DNA of 59,374 bases from Gnetum montanum (Eukaryota; Streptophyta; Gnetopsida; Gnetales; Gnetaceae). Both the position numbers and the translations under genes were made by a program. This document shows, in pieces, positions 1 to 11,215 of this stretch (positions are counted from its first letter, which is position 1; the number at the start of each line of letters is the position of its first letter). Below the pieces are notes generated by a model that saw only the letters and a program-made list of their open reading frames with translations, searched no databases and had not been told where the DNA came from. The stretch is from contig MNCI01029990.1 in NCBI GenBank assembly GCA_015680685.1, forward strand, positions 1-59,374, written 5' to 3'.

Positions 1-724
1 GTGGCAGTCAACTTTACATTCTGTTCTCTCTCTCCTGTTGCTTGGCGGACAGCACAGGGGGATGAGATAAATTTCATTTAATTTAAATTATTTATCGTGC
101 CTTTTAAAATCACACAAATTATTCACGTTTTCAATATTATTACTATATTTAAGTTTTCTTTAATATCTGGTTTAAAAATATTATTATTATTATTGTTCTG
201 TCACATAGCCCTTTCCAGCTGAGACTATTCCCGGGTTTCCGTACCCATACGGGAGGCGCCCTAGGCGATAGTCTCCTAAAACGAGTTTTCACAGGTGTTC
301 GCGTGTCCAAAATTTACGCATCAACAACTACTTTGTAACCCAGTAGTGTACCTAGGATCTGTGCTTGGTAATCCCAGTGGTAGTCGTGCACAAGGTCCAA
401 GATGTGTACAGATGATTGAGGAATGGATGCTCATCGCACTTAGGCTAGATTAGATTCCATCTCACACTCTCTCTCTTAGCATAGTTAATATTATTTTCCA
501 TTATCTTCAGGAGTAGCATTAGCATAGGAACACATCATACACCTCACTCTGGACTAAACCACACGTGAAAAAGTTAACACTAGTCCAGGAGGGAAGACAG
601 GGAACTACGATCTAAGGATAATTATCTTGATACCACAACTAGTCCTTCTACGGAGTTCGACCGGATCACGCATGAAACACTCGTATTCATATGGTTGAGT
701 GTAGGGGTACCTTGCCACTCATCA
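1..724 (+). repeat. 5' LTR (left end not seen) of a decayed plus-strand Athila-like element
   Basis: From about 310 to 724 the text follows, in the same order, the LTR segment at 3816-4204. It also follows, more distantly, the reverse complement of the LTRs at 5694, 7308 and 51204. Landmarks are the repeated TTGGTAA/ACCCAG motifs near 336-375, the block GGTTGAGTGTAGGGGTAC at 693-710 and the terminal CTCATCA at 718-724, the same end as in the other LTRs. The gag remnant starts just after it. Positions 1-310 are AT-rich with runs of TTA and were not matched base by base. The LTR start is probably outside the window. Confidence 0.65.
221..275. other. Nested inverted repeat (potential stem-loop) inside the LTR
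   Basis: GAGACTAT at 221-228 is the exact reverse complement of ATAGTCTC at 268-275. Between them CCGTA at 239-243 pairs with TACGG at 248-252 around a 4-base loop. The block is GC-rich inside an AT-rich LTR. Its function is unknown. The other LTR copies in the window show no clear equivalent. Confidence 0.5.
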
Positions 725-765
725 CCAAGGGACCCTGCTAAGTCCTACAAGGAAACTCATAAGAG

Positions 766-2880
766 TCATGAAAGGAGAACCAGTAGGCAACGCTCTCCTA
801 CTACCTCCTCTACTTCATCATGATCATCAAAGGACCATGAAAAGAGACAACACAAATACTGAGATTTTAATTGGGAAAAGAGAAGAGTTCATGGTCATCA
901 TGATTGATACTCAAGGTATTCTGATTCAGAAGATGAGGAGTATAAAAGAAGAAGGCATAGAAATAGAAGAGAGGATTAAGAGAGGCATGAACATAGAAGG
1001 GGTCACTACTACCATAAAACCCATGAACTTGATCATGATGATGAACCCCTTATGGAAACCCAAAACATGATCAATATTTAGGAAGTAGTCTACATACCAA
1101 CTAGGCATGTGAGAGATAACTGAATTAAGTGGCTAGATATGAATAACATGCCTAGATTTGAAGGAGGTTACAATGTTGATCCTCAGCATCACCTTTAAGC
1201 ATTCCATGATGCCTATGCCCTTCAAAACATAGAATGTCATTGACAGAAATTAAAGTTGTTTCCTAGAACACTTGTGAAGGAAGCGAAAAGTTGATACAAG
1301 TCACTGGAACCTGAATCCATTAGACACTAGAGTACCATTCTTGAAATTTTTAATGACAAATATTAGACATATTCACGAGTGTCAAACCTAAAAAAGAAAA
1401 TCTAGAACTAGAAACAAGGGACTCACAAGACCCTAGATATAGCAATGGGTAGATATTATTCATTATTACATAAATGCATAAGCCATGGATTTTTATTAAA
1501 TGAATAGGTAAGGCACATCATAGATGGGTTGAGAAGCAAAACAAGAGAGACCCTTATGGTTTATACTCAAGGAAGACTATCAGAATTCATTGCTCATTGA
1601 ATTTAAAGACTCATCGATCAAGTGGAAAAAAAAATAAGGAGAAATCAGAAAAAGCAAATCAACTAAAGAATACAATAGGGATCCATCAATCCAAAAAAGA
1701 GATGCATGGGTGTGTGATAACCAAGAAAAAGAAACCTTGAACTAGATCATCAAGAAAGAGATGTTATTGATTCAAAAATTTGTTGTTGATGTAGTAGCAT
1801 AGGTAGCAAAAATGTGGGATTTGGTAGATGAACAATGTGCAACAACACTAAAGATTCTAGAGAACAAGCACTCAATAGAGGCAAAGACAAAAGGAAGAAC
1901 AAGGAATTTGGACAAAAGTTTAAAGTTGCTTTAGTAGCTGGGTATTCAAACACTAACTCCACAGATGACGAAGGTTGCACCATGTGCCAACATGAACATC
2001 CTAAGGGATGTTGCTTAGTTATGGTTCATTCACAAGAAATTGGGGCATATGCACTTAACCTACGATTTATTCAAAAGAAAATGCCCAAATAGTTACCTTA
2101 TCCTCAAGGTAACTATAGATGATGACCTCAACCAACATACTATTCTAGTGGAGCTTGCTACAATCATAGGAACACTACCATTAATAGTGGCAACAATTGC
2201 AATCATGGGCAATGTCATCGCCACACCAACATTATTCATATTGACAACCTAATCCTTATGGATACTATGTCTAGCATCCTGTCTTACCTAATCATGAAAA
2301 TGTTCAAATCCCACAATACTATTTAGCAGAATACCATAGATCAACATTGCCAAGGACTAATTCCAACTTATACATGCATCCACTAACAATTGTACATCCT
2401 ACTCAACACTTTAGTCCTATGCCACCAATGCCACATCCTATTATGCAAGGGAACTTGCCATCACAACCTTAGCCAAAAAGCACTACAAGGGTAGTTAATG
2501 GACATGAGAGGAAGATTTCTTATGACTCTCAATTCAAGAAATGATCTTTCTTTAGAATGAGCCCAAAGAAGACTCAGTAGATGGAGAACATGTCTAACTC
2601 CATCCCATCCACATTGAGGCCTTTCCAATGCACTAAGCTTCTAACTTCATCAGGTTCAAGTGTCACAATTGTCATTCTTGCATAAATAGTAACCCATTGG
2701 ATCAAAGTAGGGGCTCTTTCAGAGAAAAGAACTAATTTAAGAAGTCCTTCGATTTATCTCCAAATAGCAAGATAAAAACCATGCAAAGCTCGATTATATT
2801 CTAGGTCTAGAGTAAATCTGATATCTCAAGACATGTACTAGGCTTGGAAACTCCCTCCACTAAAGAAAAGTAACATCTGT
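766..2880 (+). pseudogene. Athila-like gag, heavily decayed
   Basis: Gag forms the particle that packages element RNA. The N-terminal part (about 766-1060) reads as a basic, R/H-rich tract with in-frame stops. Near 1140-1250 the frame gives the gag core (PRFEGGYNVDPQ, then AFHDAYALQNIE and KLFPRTLVKEA). Its minus-strand counterpart at 50130-50350 has AFHDAYTLQNIE and KLFPRTLIKEE. Near 1960-2030 there is a Cys/His motif (CTMCQHEHPKGCC) that is matched in the other copy by CDIC-x-YEHSKG. Stops interrupt every frame; no intact product is possible. A gag of another Ty3 clade is unlikely, given the match to the copy at 50 kb. Confidence 0.7.
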
Positions 2881-3349
2881 TTAGAGCTCACAGACTAGTC
2901 AATCACAGTTCCACTTGGACAAGTGGATAATATGATTACCACCATCAATGGTTGGTCCTATCTTGCTGATTTTCTAATAATTCATGTGAAGAAAAACAAG
3001 AGAAAGTTCACAATTATCATGGGAAGAGACTGGCTTAGCATCGTGGATGCTAAGCTTGGAATTTGTGATTTATCCTTGGAAATTTCCAAGGAAGATGAAG
3101 TCAAAATCATACATAGATGAAGGGTTCCCTGTATCGCATACAGTGATTACGGGTGCAATTGCATGCAAAGAATTTGGACCATTAAACAACAAGAGACTAA
3201 GCCATGTAATCAATGCATAGAAACAAGTTGTATGCAAAATTGCCTGTATGTAACATCCACCCAACAAGAGGACATCTAGTGGCTAATTATGAGTGAAGAA
3301 AACCAATTTGACAAGTACATGAAACCAAAAGAATAGATCATTAGTACCT
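2881..3349 (+). pseudogene. Athila-like retropepsin (protease), C-terminal half, and start of the RT linker
   Basis: The frame reads LTD*SITVPLGQV, then an open stretch from 2923 to 3120 with the retropepsin flap/second-half pattern IIMGRDWLSIVDAKLGI. The minus-strand copy at 48.4 kb has IIMGRAWLSMVDAHMGI followed by the same LSMEISKENE-type tail, so the two are one family. The active-site D-T/S-G is not seen and one stop interrupts the domain. The match with the other copy continues to the RT linker (KPKE here, MEPIK there) and stops at the N at 3350. All of RT, RNase H and integrase is missing after that point. Confidence 0.7.
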
Positions 3350-3350
3350 N

Positions 3351-3814
3351 TATTGGGTTACCAAGTATTTACACTTACGTGCTCAAGATTAGTTGTACTC
3401 ATTCTGCTTAATGACATTAAAAGTAAATTGAAAATAATTGTAAACATTAACTATGAAAATAGTAAAATAGTAAACTAATTGAAAACCAAAATAAAACTAA
3501 GGGTTCTAGCAATAATGTAGAGTAATCTCAATCTTTATTGTTGATCATGCAATGTGACCAAGTACATCACACTCGAATAAAGATTCCATTTTAATTACAA
3601 AACATCAAATTGTACACACACTTTACTAAGTATTGAATTCAAGAAACCAAGCTGAAAGAGTTCTGTTACTAGGCTATCAAATTTGTTGTGGACATGCAGC
3701 TTGTGATATCATTTATATGATAATGTATGGTGAGATACGATAACATATATTCTACATTTTAGATATAATATCATAACTACAATATCATTGGCTCAAAATT
3801 TTTGGATTTATCAT
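3351..3814 (-). repeat. First half of an Athila-like LTR, inverted, bounded by single Ns
   Basis: Read on the plus strand it matches LTRs A, B and C (GGGTTACCAAG at the left; TTTATTG...AATAAAGATT near 3535-3590). It is therefore reversed relative to the LTR half at 3816-4204. Read on the minus strand it begins one base in from the N with TGATAAATCC, as LTR A begins TGATAAATCA, and ends with the TTGGTAACCCA motif that should lead into 3816. See findings for the assembly question. Confidence 0.65.
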
Positions 3815-3815
3815 N

Positions 3816-4204
3816 GTACTATCACTTGGTACACCCAGTAGTGAACTACTTGGAAATCCTAGTAGTATTTTCATGAAGTCCAAGGTGTGACTAGAAGATC
3901 AAGATCAACTACTCATTGCATAGGCTAGTTAGATTTGTTTTTCTATTACTTAGATTTAGGAACTTTTACTTTTACTTCATGTTTATTAGGAGCATAATGG
4001 CCAATTCAACATCAATTATCATATACCTCACTGTGAGTTAAACCAAACACATTGATTTTACTAACTCATGTGGGAAGACAATGATCATGAACACTAACTA
4101 ATAATTTGTATAATCACATTGCCTTATCTGCAGAGCTCAATCGGGATTTCGCGTAAACACTCGTATCTCATATGGTTGGGTGTTGGATACTCCATTTCTC
4201 ATCA
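3816..4204 (+). repeat. Second half of an Athila-like LTR (family D), plus orientation
   Basis: Runs parallel to 330-724: ACCCAGTAGTG at the left, AACTCATGTGGGAAGACA in the middle, AAACACTCGTAT...CATATGGTTGGGTG near 4155-4180, and the terminal CTCATCA at 4198-4204. It is the probable 3' LTR end of the element whose gag and protease lie at 766-3349. Confidence 0.7.
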
Positions 4205-4894
4205 CAGTGGTTCTTTAAATAAGGTGATATTATCATCCTTTAAATTCTACCATTATATACATCTAGTCCCTTTTATTGTATTACCTTTGAAGCTTTATAT
4301 CATTAAGTTCATGACTATTAGATGATGCTAAGTTGCAAGGCACTTTCTAGGTATGACCTTGGAATCTTTGCACAGGACCAATTCTCTTTTATGTAACAAC
4401 AAATAATCAATTTATGTTTTATTCATACTACTTTTATATATAATTAAACATTCCATCCTCTTCTTGAAATAAGTATTTGTAATTGCAAGGTTACATGGAC
4501 TCACAAAGTAGAGTAGTAAATCTTTCATATAATTTCACTTCCCAAAATTATGTCCTCTATGAATTTTTTCATATCCTATTTTCATAGATCCAGCGTTATC
4601 ATTAAAATCCCCTCTAATGAATATGCTTTCCATCTAGGGAATTTCTTAAAGCACCTAATCCATAGAATAACTCCACCAATGTCGATCCCAAGCCCAGATA
4701 CAAAAAGAGAAGTGTTAGCATTAGGTTGGCAACTGATTGTACAACATTGTTAAATCTCATGGATGATTTCTTTTTTAGATTTTGCAAATGCCAAAGCATT
4801 TCTAAGATTTTATGCACAAAAATCATATATGATTTGAAGAAATTTCAAATAAACAAAAATCTAGCTCTTCATAGAGGAAAATGAAGAAAAAGAA

Positions 4895-4953
4895 CCCATG
4901 TAGCTAATCCCATTTTGTTGGGACAAGGCTAGGATGATGATGATGATGATGAC
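4895..4953 (+). repeat. Probable 3' tail of an RTE-type LINE (or a SINE using it)
   Basis: TAGCTAATCCCATTTTG and TTGGGACAAGGCT lead straight into six or so ATG/GAT triplets. Plant RTE LINEs characteristically end in a TTGGGAC(T)AAGGC-like motif followed by a short triplet repeat. Only the tail is present. Confidence 0.45.
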
Positions 4954-4959
4954 ATGATC

Positions 4960-5126
4960 CACAGAATCCCAAATATCATGCTTGATGGAATTTTTAGGCT
5001 AATTTTTGGAGCATATGCATTGATGATCTTATTTTTAAGTACATGTTTAATGCCCATAATTTGATTACCATGGCAATATACTTGTACCACTTTAGCTTTG
5101 ATATATTGATCAATGATAATGTCCAT
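4960..5126 (-). pseudogene. Endonuclease (EEP) fragment of an RTE-like LINE
   Basis: Minus-strand frame from 5126 reads IIIDQYIKAKVVQVY, then NQIMGIKHVLK and INAYAPKISL. This is the pattern of the apurinic-like endonuclease of plant RTE LINEs, where an SAYAPQ-x-GL motif follows a hydrophobic strand. About 55 residues are covered. The frame then runs into the triplet repeat and reads poly-Ser. No reverse transcriptase is visible nearby. Orientation is opposite to the tail at 4895-4953, so the two may come from different copies. Confidence 0.45.
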
Positions 5127-5693
5127 TTTATTTCAGTGATTTTCTTTATTCTGAGTAGAAGAGTGTAATCCTAACCTAAATCTTTAGCTTTCCTTCCTTT
5201 CCATCTTGTTTCTTAGAGGCAAGTAATGTTAATTATTCATCTTTTCATGTCATAGGTAACTTCAAAGTTCTTTTTATTGATAGTGTCAATGTTCTAGGTT
5301 GTCATACGAAATTTCTATCACTGAGCTTGCTTATTTACCCACACTCATCCTTGATGTTGAAAATCTTGTTTACTTTTCATAATATCGAGGTAATAATGTT
5401 GTGCGTTTTTTCTAGAGGGTGCTCTAGGAAACCCTTCCCCATATTTCACATCAAAAAGGCCATGTGACTATTGCACATCACATCTAGGGAATGCCCTAGC
5501 ATCTACAAAATTTAAAGAAGAACTCATCCATAAGATTTGGTAATGTTTTACAGCTAGCTACTAACCTAATGCTAACATTCTTTTTGAATTGTGGCTCAGA
5601 ATTGATCTTAGCAAAGTTATGCTCTTGCTACTAGAAAATAATTGTAGGATGAAGCTAAATAGAATAAACAAAAAGTGGTTGAAAGAAATTAGA

Positions 5694-6635
5694 TGATGAG
5701 AAGTTGAGGTACTCCTACATCCAACCATACGAATCATGAAGTATTCACATGTGATCCAGTTGAATTTTGTGGACTCTATGTCTTCTAGGAAGTGAACTTT
5801 GTCCTAATAGTCATTCGTTGTCTTCTCAATTACACTTGTGATGCACATGGTATGGTTAAGTGTAATCGAGGCATATGATTTTTATTATTTTATGTTTTAT
5901 GTTCCTAGTACTTAAAATAGAGAAATGAAGTAATTTAATAACTAATTTGATTTAACTAATTAACTAATCTCTAACTAGTCCTAACATAAGCATCCAATCC
6001 AACTTTTCATACACAACTTGAACCTACGTATCCACTACTAGGATTGCCAAGAGTTATGCTATTGGGTGAACCAAGTAATAACGCTGTTAGGATTACCAAG
6101 CGAATGCATGTTTATTCTCGAAGTGGTTGTACTTATGTGTTTAATCTATTTAGGTTAATTAATTAACTTATCACTTGAAATATAATTTATCTTAATTAAT
6201 TACATAATTAGTGAAAATAATAAATGCATAAATGAATCATTAATTTATTCCAAATGTTGCAAGGCTTGATCAAAAGGCTCGTCTTTATTTTCATTCACAT
6301 TGGTGTGTTTAGGTACAACAGTGCTTGAATAAAGATTTGTACACTTTTTGACTCTTGTTGCGGGCACTTAGAGAAATATTCTAACTCTCAAATGACAAAA
6401 CTCTAAGAGCTCTATCATAACTATTACCAAACCTCTATAAACATGGCTAATGAGCATGCATTTATAGAATTTATTCAAGAGCTACATCGACATGTTCCCA
6501 TAGATGAAGCAAACATTACGTTGATGTAGCCCCATTGATGGGGCAACACCATGTAGATAGAGTCACATTGACGAGGCCTTGTCAATGAGCTATGTTAATG
6601 GGGGCCCATCAATGTGACACAACAATGATTTATCA
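5694..6635 (-). repeat. Athila-like LTR A
   Basis: 942 bp, plus-strand ends TGATGAG...TTATCA, so it starts TGATAAAT on the minus strand. Aligns along its length with LTR B (7308-8201) and LTR C (51204-52151): CCAACCATACGAATCA near the left end, AATTACACTTGTGATG, the GGATTACCAAG repeats near 6040-6100, and CATTCACATTGGTGTG...AATAAAGATTTG near 6290-6340. A minus-strand TATA box (TATAAATG) lies at 6459-6466. The C-rich run TATCCCC beyond its right end fits a polypurine tract, so it is a 3' LTR. Confidence 0.8.
6459..6466 (-). promoter_or_regulatory. TATA box of LTR A
   Basis: Minus strand reads TATAAATG. It sits about 170 bp inside the U3 end, and LTRs B and C have TATA-like motifs at similar depth (8081-8088 and 52021-52027). 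Confidence 0.45.
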
Positions 6636-7307
6636 TATCCCCATGACTGAATGAAAACTTGTCCTTGAATTCTTTTACAAAATTGGGAAGGTATGGGATT
6701 ATTGATTGACTCTTGAAAAAACAAACTAACTTGACAAAACTAAGTACTTGAGTGTACAAATCAACAATATTACAAAAATTGTGGTGTTCATGATACAAAA
6801 TTGAACACCATGACATGACTACCCCAGGTAGCAAATTATTTGCATTCAACATTGAATGCCTTAACTACATTTTGTAAATTTTGGTAGTCATTCATTCTTT
6901 TGGCTAGGTTCTCAGCAATAGATCTCTAATCAATGTATTTGCCCTTGAGAACCTTGAGTTCCACATTTGCTGCCACTATCTTTTTCTTGGTGTCCTTGTG
7001 GTGCTTAAACTCTACCTTGTACAACAAGTACGAGCTAGCCACTTTCTTCTCTAATTTTGACTATAGCCATCCAACAGTCAACATAGCTAGATTTTCATAT
7101 CAGACATTGGCCAACTTCAAGTATCCTATCTTCTCCTTAATTTTGAACTCCTTCATGCAAATTTTCACCTTATTGTAGGCATTTATCCCATCAACAATAG
7201 GTTTTCAAACTTCTCTTCCTTGCTGGAGTTGCTTGAGGATTTCATTTACTTTTGCCTTCATCAATTGGATGTGCCTTTCATTAACTTCTTTCTATATACC
7301 AAATAAG
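6636..7307 (-). pseudogene. ORF3 3'-terminal fragment of Athila-like element A
   Basis: Parallel to 8202-9140 over its length, for example GGGAAGGTATGGGATTATTG, CATGACATGACT, and the run around GTGTCCTTGTGGTGCTT. The minus-strand frames are charged, coiled-coil-like and stop-ridden. The fragment is cut off abruptly at the left end of LTR B, which suggests that a second element inserted here. No known domain recognised. Confidence 0.6.
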
Positions 7308-8201
7308 TGACGAGATACTCCTATGCCAAACCATATGAATCACAAGCGTTGACGTGTGATCTAGTTAAATTTTATGAACTTTGTAGTTTTCGGTGCACTA
7401 GTCTTCTAGGAAGTGAATCTTTACCTTAAGGTCAATCATTATCTTCCTAATTACACTTGGGATGTACACTGGTATGGTTAAGTGTAATTGAAGCATATGA
7501 TTTTTATGATTTTATATTTTATGGTTTGGTGTTTAAAGGGAGATAAAAGTAATTGGATTAACTAATTTAAATTAACTAATTAACTAGTGTCTAACTAGTT
7601 TTAACATAAGCATTTGAGTCCACTTTCCACACATGTCCTGAAACCACGTATCCACTACTGGGTTACCAAGCATTATGCTACTAGGCATACTAAGTAATGA
7701 CACTGTTGGGAGTACCAAGTGAATATGCATTATGCTTGAAGTGGTCATACTTATGCATTTAATCTATCTCACATATCTTACTTAATTGCTTCATTAGCTT
7801 AATTACCAAAAATCATTTAATAAATAATTAAAAACATTTAATAAATCATTAAAAATATTTAATAAATAATTGAAAACATTAAATGCATAAATGAGATATT
7901 TAATCTATCTAAAGTATTGCAAGGTTTATCAAAAAGCTCATCTTTATTATCGTACACATTGTCATGCTTAGGTACAACAATGCTCAAATAAAGATTTGTA
8001 CAGTCAATGACTTCTATTGTGGGCACTTGGGAAAAATATTCTAACTCTCAAATGAACAAACTACAAGAGCTTCACTAACATTTTTATAGCCAAAATGTGG
8101 ATGCTACGTTGATGGGGCCTCATTAATGCATGATACGATGCATTGACGAGGCCCAGTTGATGAAGCCTCATCGATGCAACCAAAAAAACTATAACCCATC
8201 A
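7308..8201 (-). repeat. Athila-like LTR B
   Basis: 894 bp, plus-strand ends TGACGAG...CCCATCA. It lacks about ten bases next to its left end compared with LTRs A and C (TGATGAG-x-CAGTGAGG versus TGACGAG) but otherwise follows them throughout. TACCCCCACAA directly to the right is a clean polypurine tract on the minus strand (TTGTGGGGGTA), so this is the 3' LTR of the element whose ORF3 lies at 8202-10985. Confidence 0.8.
8081..8088 (-). promoter_or_regulatory. TATA box of LTR B
   Basis: Minus strand reads TATAAAAA, about 115 bp inside the U3 end of the LTR. Confidence 0.45.
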
Positions 8202-10985
8202 TACCCCCACAACTAAATGAAAACTCATCCTTAAGTTCTTTTACAAAATTGGGAAGGTATGGGATTATTGACTAACTTTTCACAAATTAAATAGACTAAC
8301 TTGAACAAAAATGGAGTGCCTAAGTGTATGAATTGGCACATTATAAAAATGATGGTGTTCATGACACAAAATTGAACACCATGACATGACTCTTCAAAAT
8401 TAGATAGCATATTTCTTGATGGCATGAAGTTTGGTGGAGAAGATCAAATAGTCCTATGTGGTGGTGGCTCTTGAGGTTTTGAGGAAACTTCACTGACTTC
8501 AAACACATGCAACAATCAAGGCAACTATGGTTGTCTTGCTACTGCTACAACTTTTGATGGAAAGCAAAAAGCCTCTAGCAGTGCTTTCATTTTCTCCTCC
8601 TTACTTTTAGGATCGGGCACATCTCAAGGACACGGAATTATTGGAAATAGCTCCTTTGCATTAATAAACCAAGTAATGAATTGTTTATGTTCAATGTTGA
8701 ATGCTCTAACTATATCCTTCAGCTCCTAGTAATCATTCATCATTTTGGCTAGATTCTCAGCAATGGATCATGCTTAGAGAACTTCGAGTTCAACATTTGT
8801 AGTATCAAGCTTCTTCTTAGTGTCTTTATGGTGCTTGAACTATATCTCATATAGAAAATATGAGCTAGCCATTTGTTTCTCTAACTTTGACTATGGTCAT
8901 CCAATAGTCAGCATAGCCAGGTTTACATATCGAAGATTGGTTAGCTCCATGTATTCTATCATTTTTTCTATTTGCAACTTCTTTAGGTGGATTTCTTCTT
9001 TGTTGTAGGTATCAATCCCATCAATGATGGGCTGCCAAAATTTTCTTCCTTGTTAGAGTTGGTGGAGAGCTTCATTTATTTTTTCCTTCACCATTTGGAT
9101 GTGCTTTTCATTTACTTTTTTCTGCAAGCCAACCTAGTCTCTATAGTGATTTTTTACTCTTTCAAACTTCAAGGCTTCATTTTTCTAGGTGGCAATCTCG
9201 ATAGTAGATTTCTAGCACAAGGCACAAAATTCCTCCATTAATAGATTCTAATTTTTTATGACCAATCTCCTTAACTTAGTGTTCACCCTATTAAGTTGCT
9301 CTTGCTATTGATGAATAAATTCTTGCATTTGTTCCTTTTGAGCATCAACATTACGTAGGCGATAATTTTGTGTGGTAGAGTTTCATTCTCCTAGTGCATC
9401 TAAGTCAAGTCCTTATAAATTGAATATGTCTTTGCTTTTGCTATGGACTAGTTGAAGATGGTTGTTACTACTTCCCCCTTAACCTTCCTGAATAGTTATT
9501 GAAGCTATTGAAAAGCTTCATTTCTAGTTATTGTTGGGCTGAGGATTGCAAGATTAGCAAGATGGGCATGTAATTCAGCAATCTCTGTGGCCAAGCATAG
9601 ATTTTTTGCTTGAGCCATTTCAAGTTGTTCCTTTAGGATGATGCATTTCCCCCTTGTTTCTAGTAACTCCAACTAGGTTGTGGTGATGTTATCTAGAAAA
9701 TTAAAGATATTTAGAATTGGTTACTTGATCTCCACTAGTCAATCTAGTAATTCTTCATGTTGGGCTGCATTTAGTTTTTTTCTAACCATGGTTGTGAACA
9801 TCTGCACATCTCAAAGTGTAGATACATTTGGTACACATGCCACAGGTGCATTTAGTGGTTTGATTATGTGGCCAACAACTACTTCAGCCATTGTCTCTTG
9901 TCCTTGGTATTGCATCACTAGGACAGTGACTCCTTCACCTTCCTCTAAATGCATCAATAAGGTGGTGGCATTCCCAAAGATTTCTGGGAATAAATGGTGT
10001 TGAGATAATGACTCCATCACCTCTTGAGCATCGGGATTAGACCTTGTGGGAAACTACGTTCAAGAATATCACTCCACCCCTTTCCATTTGGCTAATTGTT
10101 CAAGCCACCTCATTAAGGTGACTCTTTACTAGTTGGTACATAGATGGATATGCACTACTCATCCCTGCACGTTGCTCTTACTCATGCAATAACTACTCTT
10201 GGATTTCATGCAAGTGCTCAATGGCTATGTGGGCCTCTAACATTGTTTCTTGAGTAAGTGGTGATGGTGGCGACTACTCCTCTTCTTGAGTTGTAATCAA
10301 CATCTTTTCCTTTATGATTTTAGATCATGAGGCCAAAGGAGTAAGCCTGATTATGTTGTTGGAATAGCAAAAAATTCTTGCCCTCTTGCAGAGTTTCCAA
10401 ATGAGGTGTGGAAAGGGCAAGGTTTTTCTTCAACATTCATTTTCCTTGAAATGTTTTTCAATCTCCAAATAGATGAGTTGTGGAAGGTTCATCATAAATG
10501 GTCACCTTGCTAGGCCTCATCATTGGATAAAGGTGATAGGCCACAATTTTGAAATAAATGCACTTTGCTAGAGTGAGCCCGATGTACTTCTTATGGTCAA
10601 CCTCGTAACACCATTGAGTCCACTCCTTTTTGGCCTTAAGATCACCTTTTGTTGATAGCTCTACCAACTGTGTCCCAATGTTAGGCAACCCTAGTGCCCG
10701 TGCAATAGCCTCAGCCAAGTAGGATACCTGAATATCCTTAATTTTGACTATGGACCCTAGCCTTTTGTTGTTTCAGAAGAGATATGTCTCTCCCATGTAC
10801 CATTCCCCACTGGATGTGATGATTGGCCACATAGGAGAGGTTTGAAATTGTGTTTTAATGTATACTAAAGCATTCTCTAGGAATGGCTTGAAGTTTATTT
10901 CTTGAAGAACTGATCATTGAATCTCTCAAGACCTGATGATGTCAAGGTAGGCTTAAGTCAAAGTGACTTCAAGCCTTGGCGCAAG
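8202..10985 (-). pseudogene. ORF3 (frame between pol and 3' LTR) of an Athila-like element, N-terminally truncated
   Basis: The best-preserved part is near 10458-10900 on the minus strand: SPMWPIITSSGEWYMGETYLF, then a leucine-rich stretch (AEAIARALGLPNIG), WTQWCYEVDHKKY, and AYHLYPMMRPSKVTIYD. The copy at 52152-54272 has the same order (SPMWPIITSTGEWYMG, AIAKVLGLPKKG, AFHLNPMMRPKKIT). Downstream the frame becomes charged and coiled-coil-like. It lies in sense orientation directly before the 3' LTR, where Athila elements carry a non-canonical or env-like frame. I cannot assign a domain. The N-terminus is lost at about 10985, where AT repeats begin. Many stops. Confidence 0.6.
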
Positions 10986-11215
10986 TCTTGGCACTTCCCC
11001 TCATTGTATATATATGGAACTACGTATATATATGGAATGAATGTATATATGGAACTATGTATATATACAATACAACCTACTCATTTTTCACTCTTGTATC
11101 ATATATATATGATACAATACGCATATATATGCATATATACGATACGATATGATACAATACGATACATTGGGAACTACAACTTTTATACCCACTTCATAAT
11201 TGTTCCATATATACA
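10986..11215. repeat. AT-rich microsatellite-like tract
   Basis: Repeated TATATATGGAACTA(C/T)G units near 11010-11060, then (TA)n, GCATATATATGC palindromes and GATACAATAC repeats to about 11170. It marks the break between the ORF3 remnant and the next DNA type. Confidence 0.7.

Larger units (their letters stand above)
4205..5693. other. Intergenic stretch with LINE scraps
   Basis: No intact gene. AT-rich, with stops in all frames. The only recognisable pieces are the two non-LTR retrotransposon fragments at 4895-4953 and 4960-5126. The remainder (4205-4894, 5127-5693) holds nothing I can name. Confidence 0.6.
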
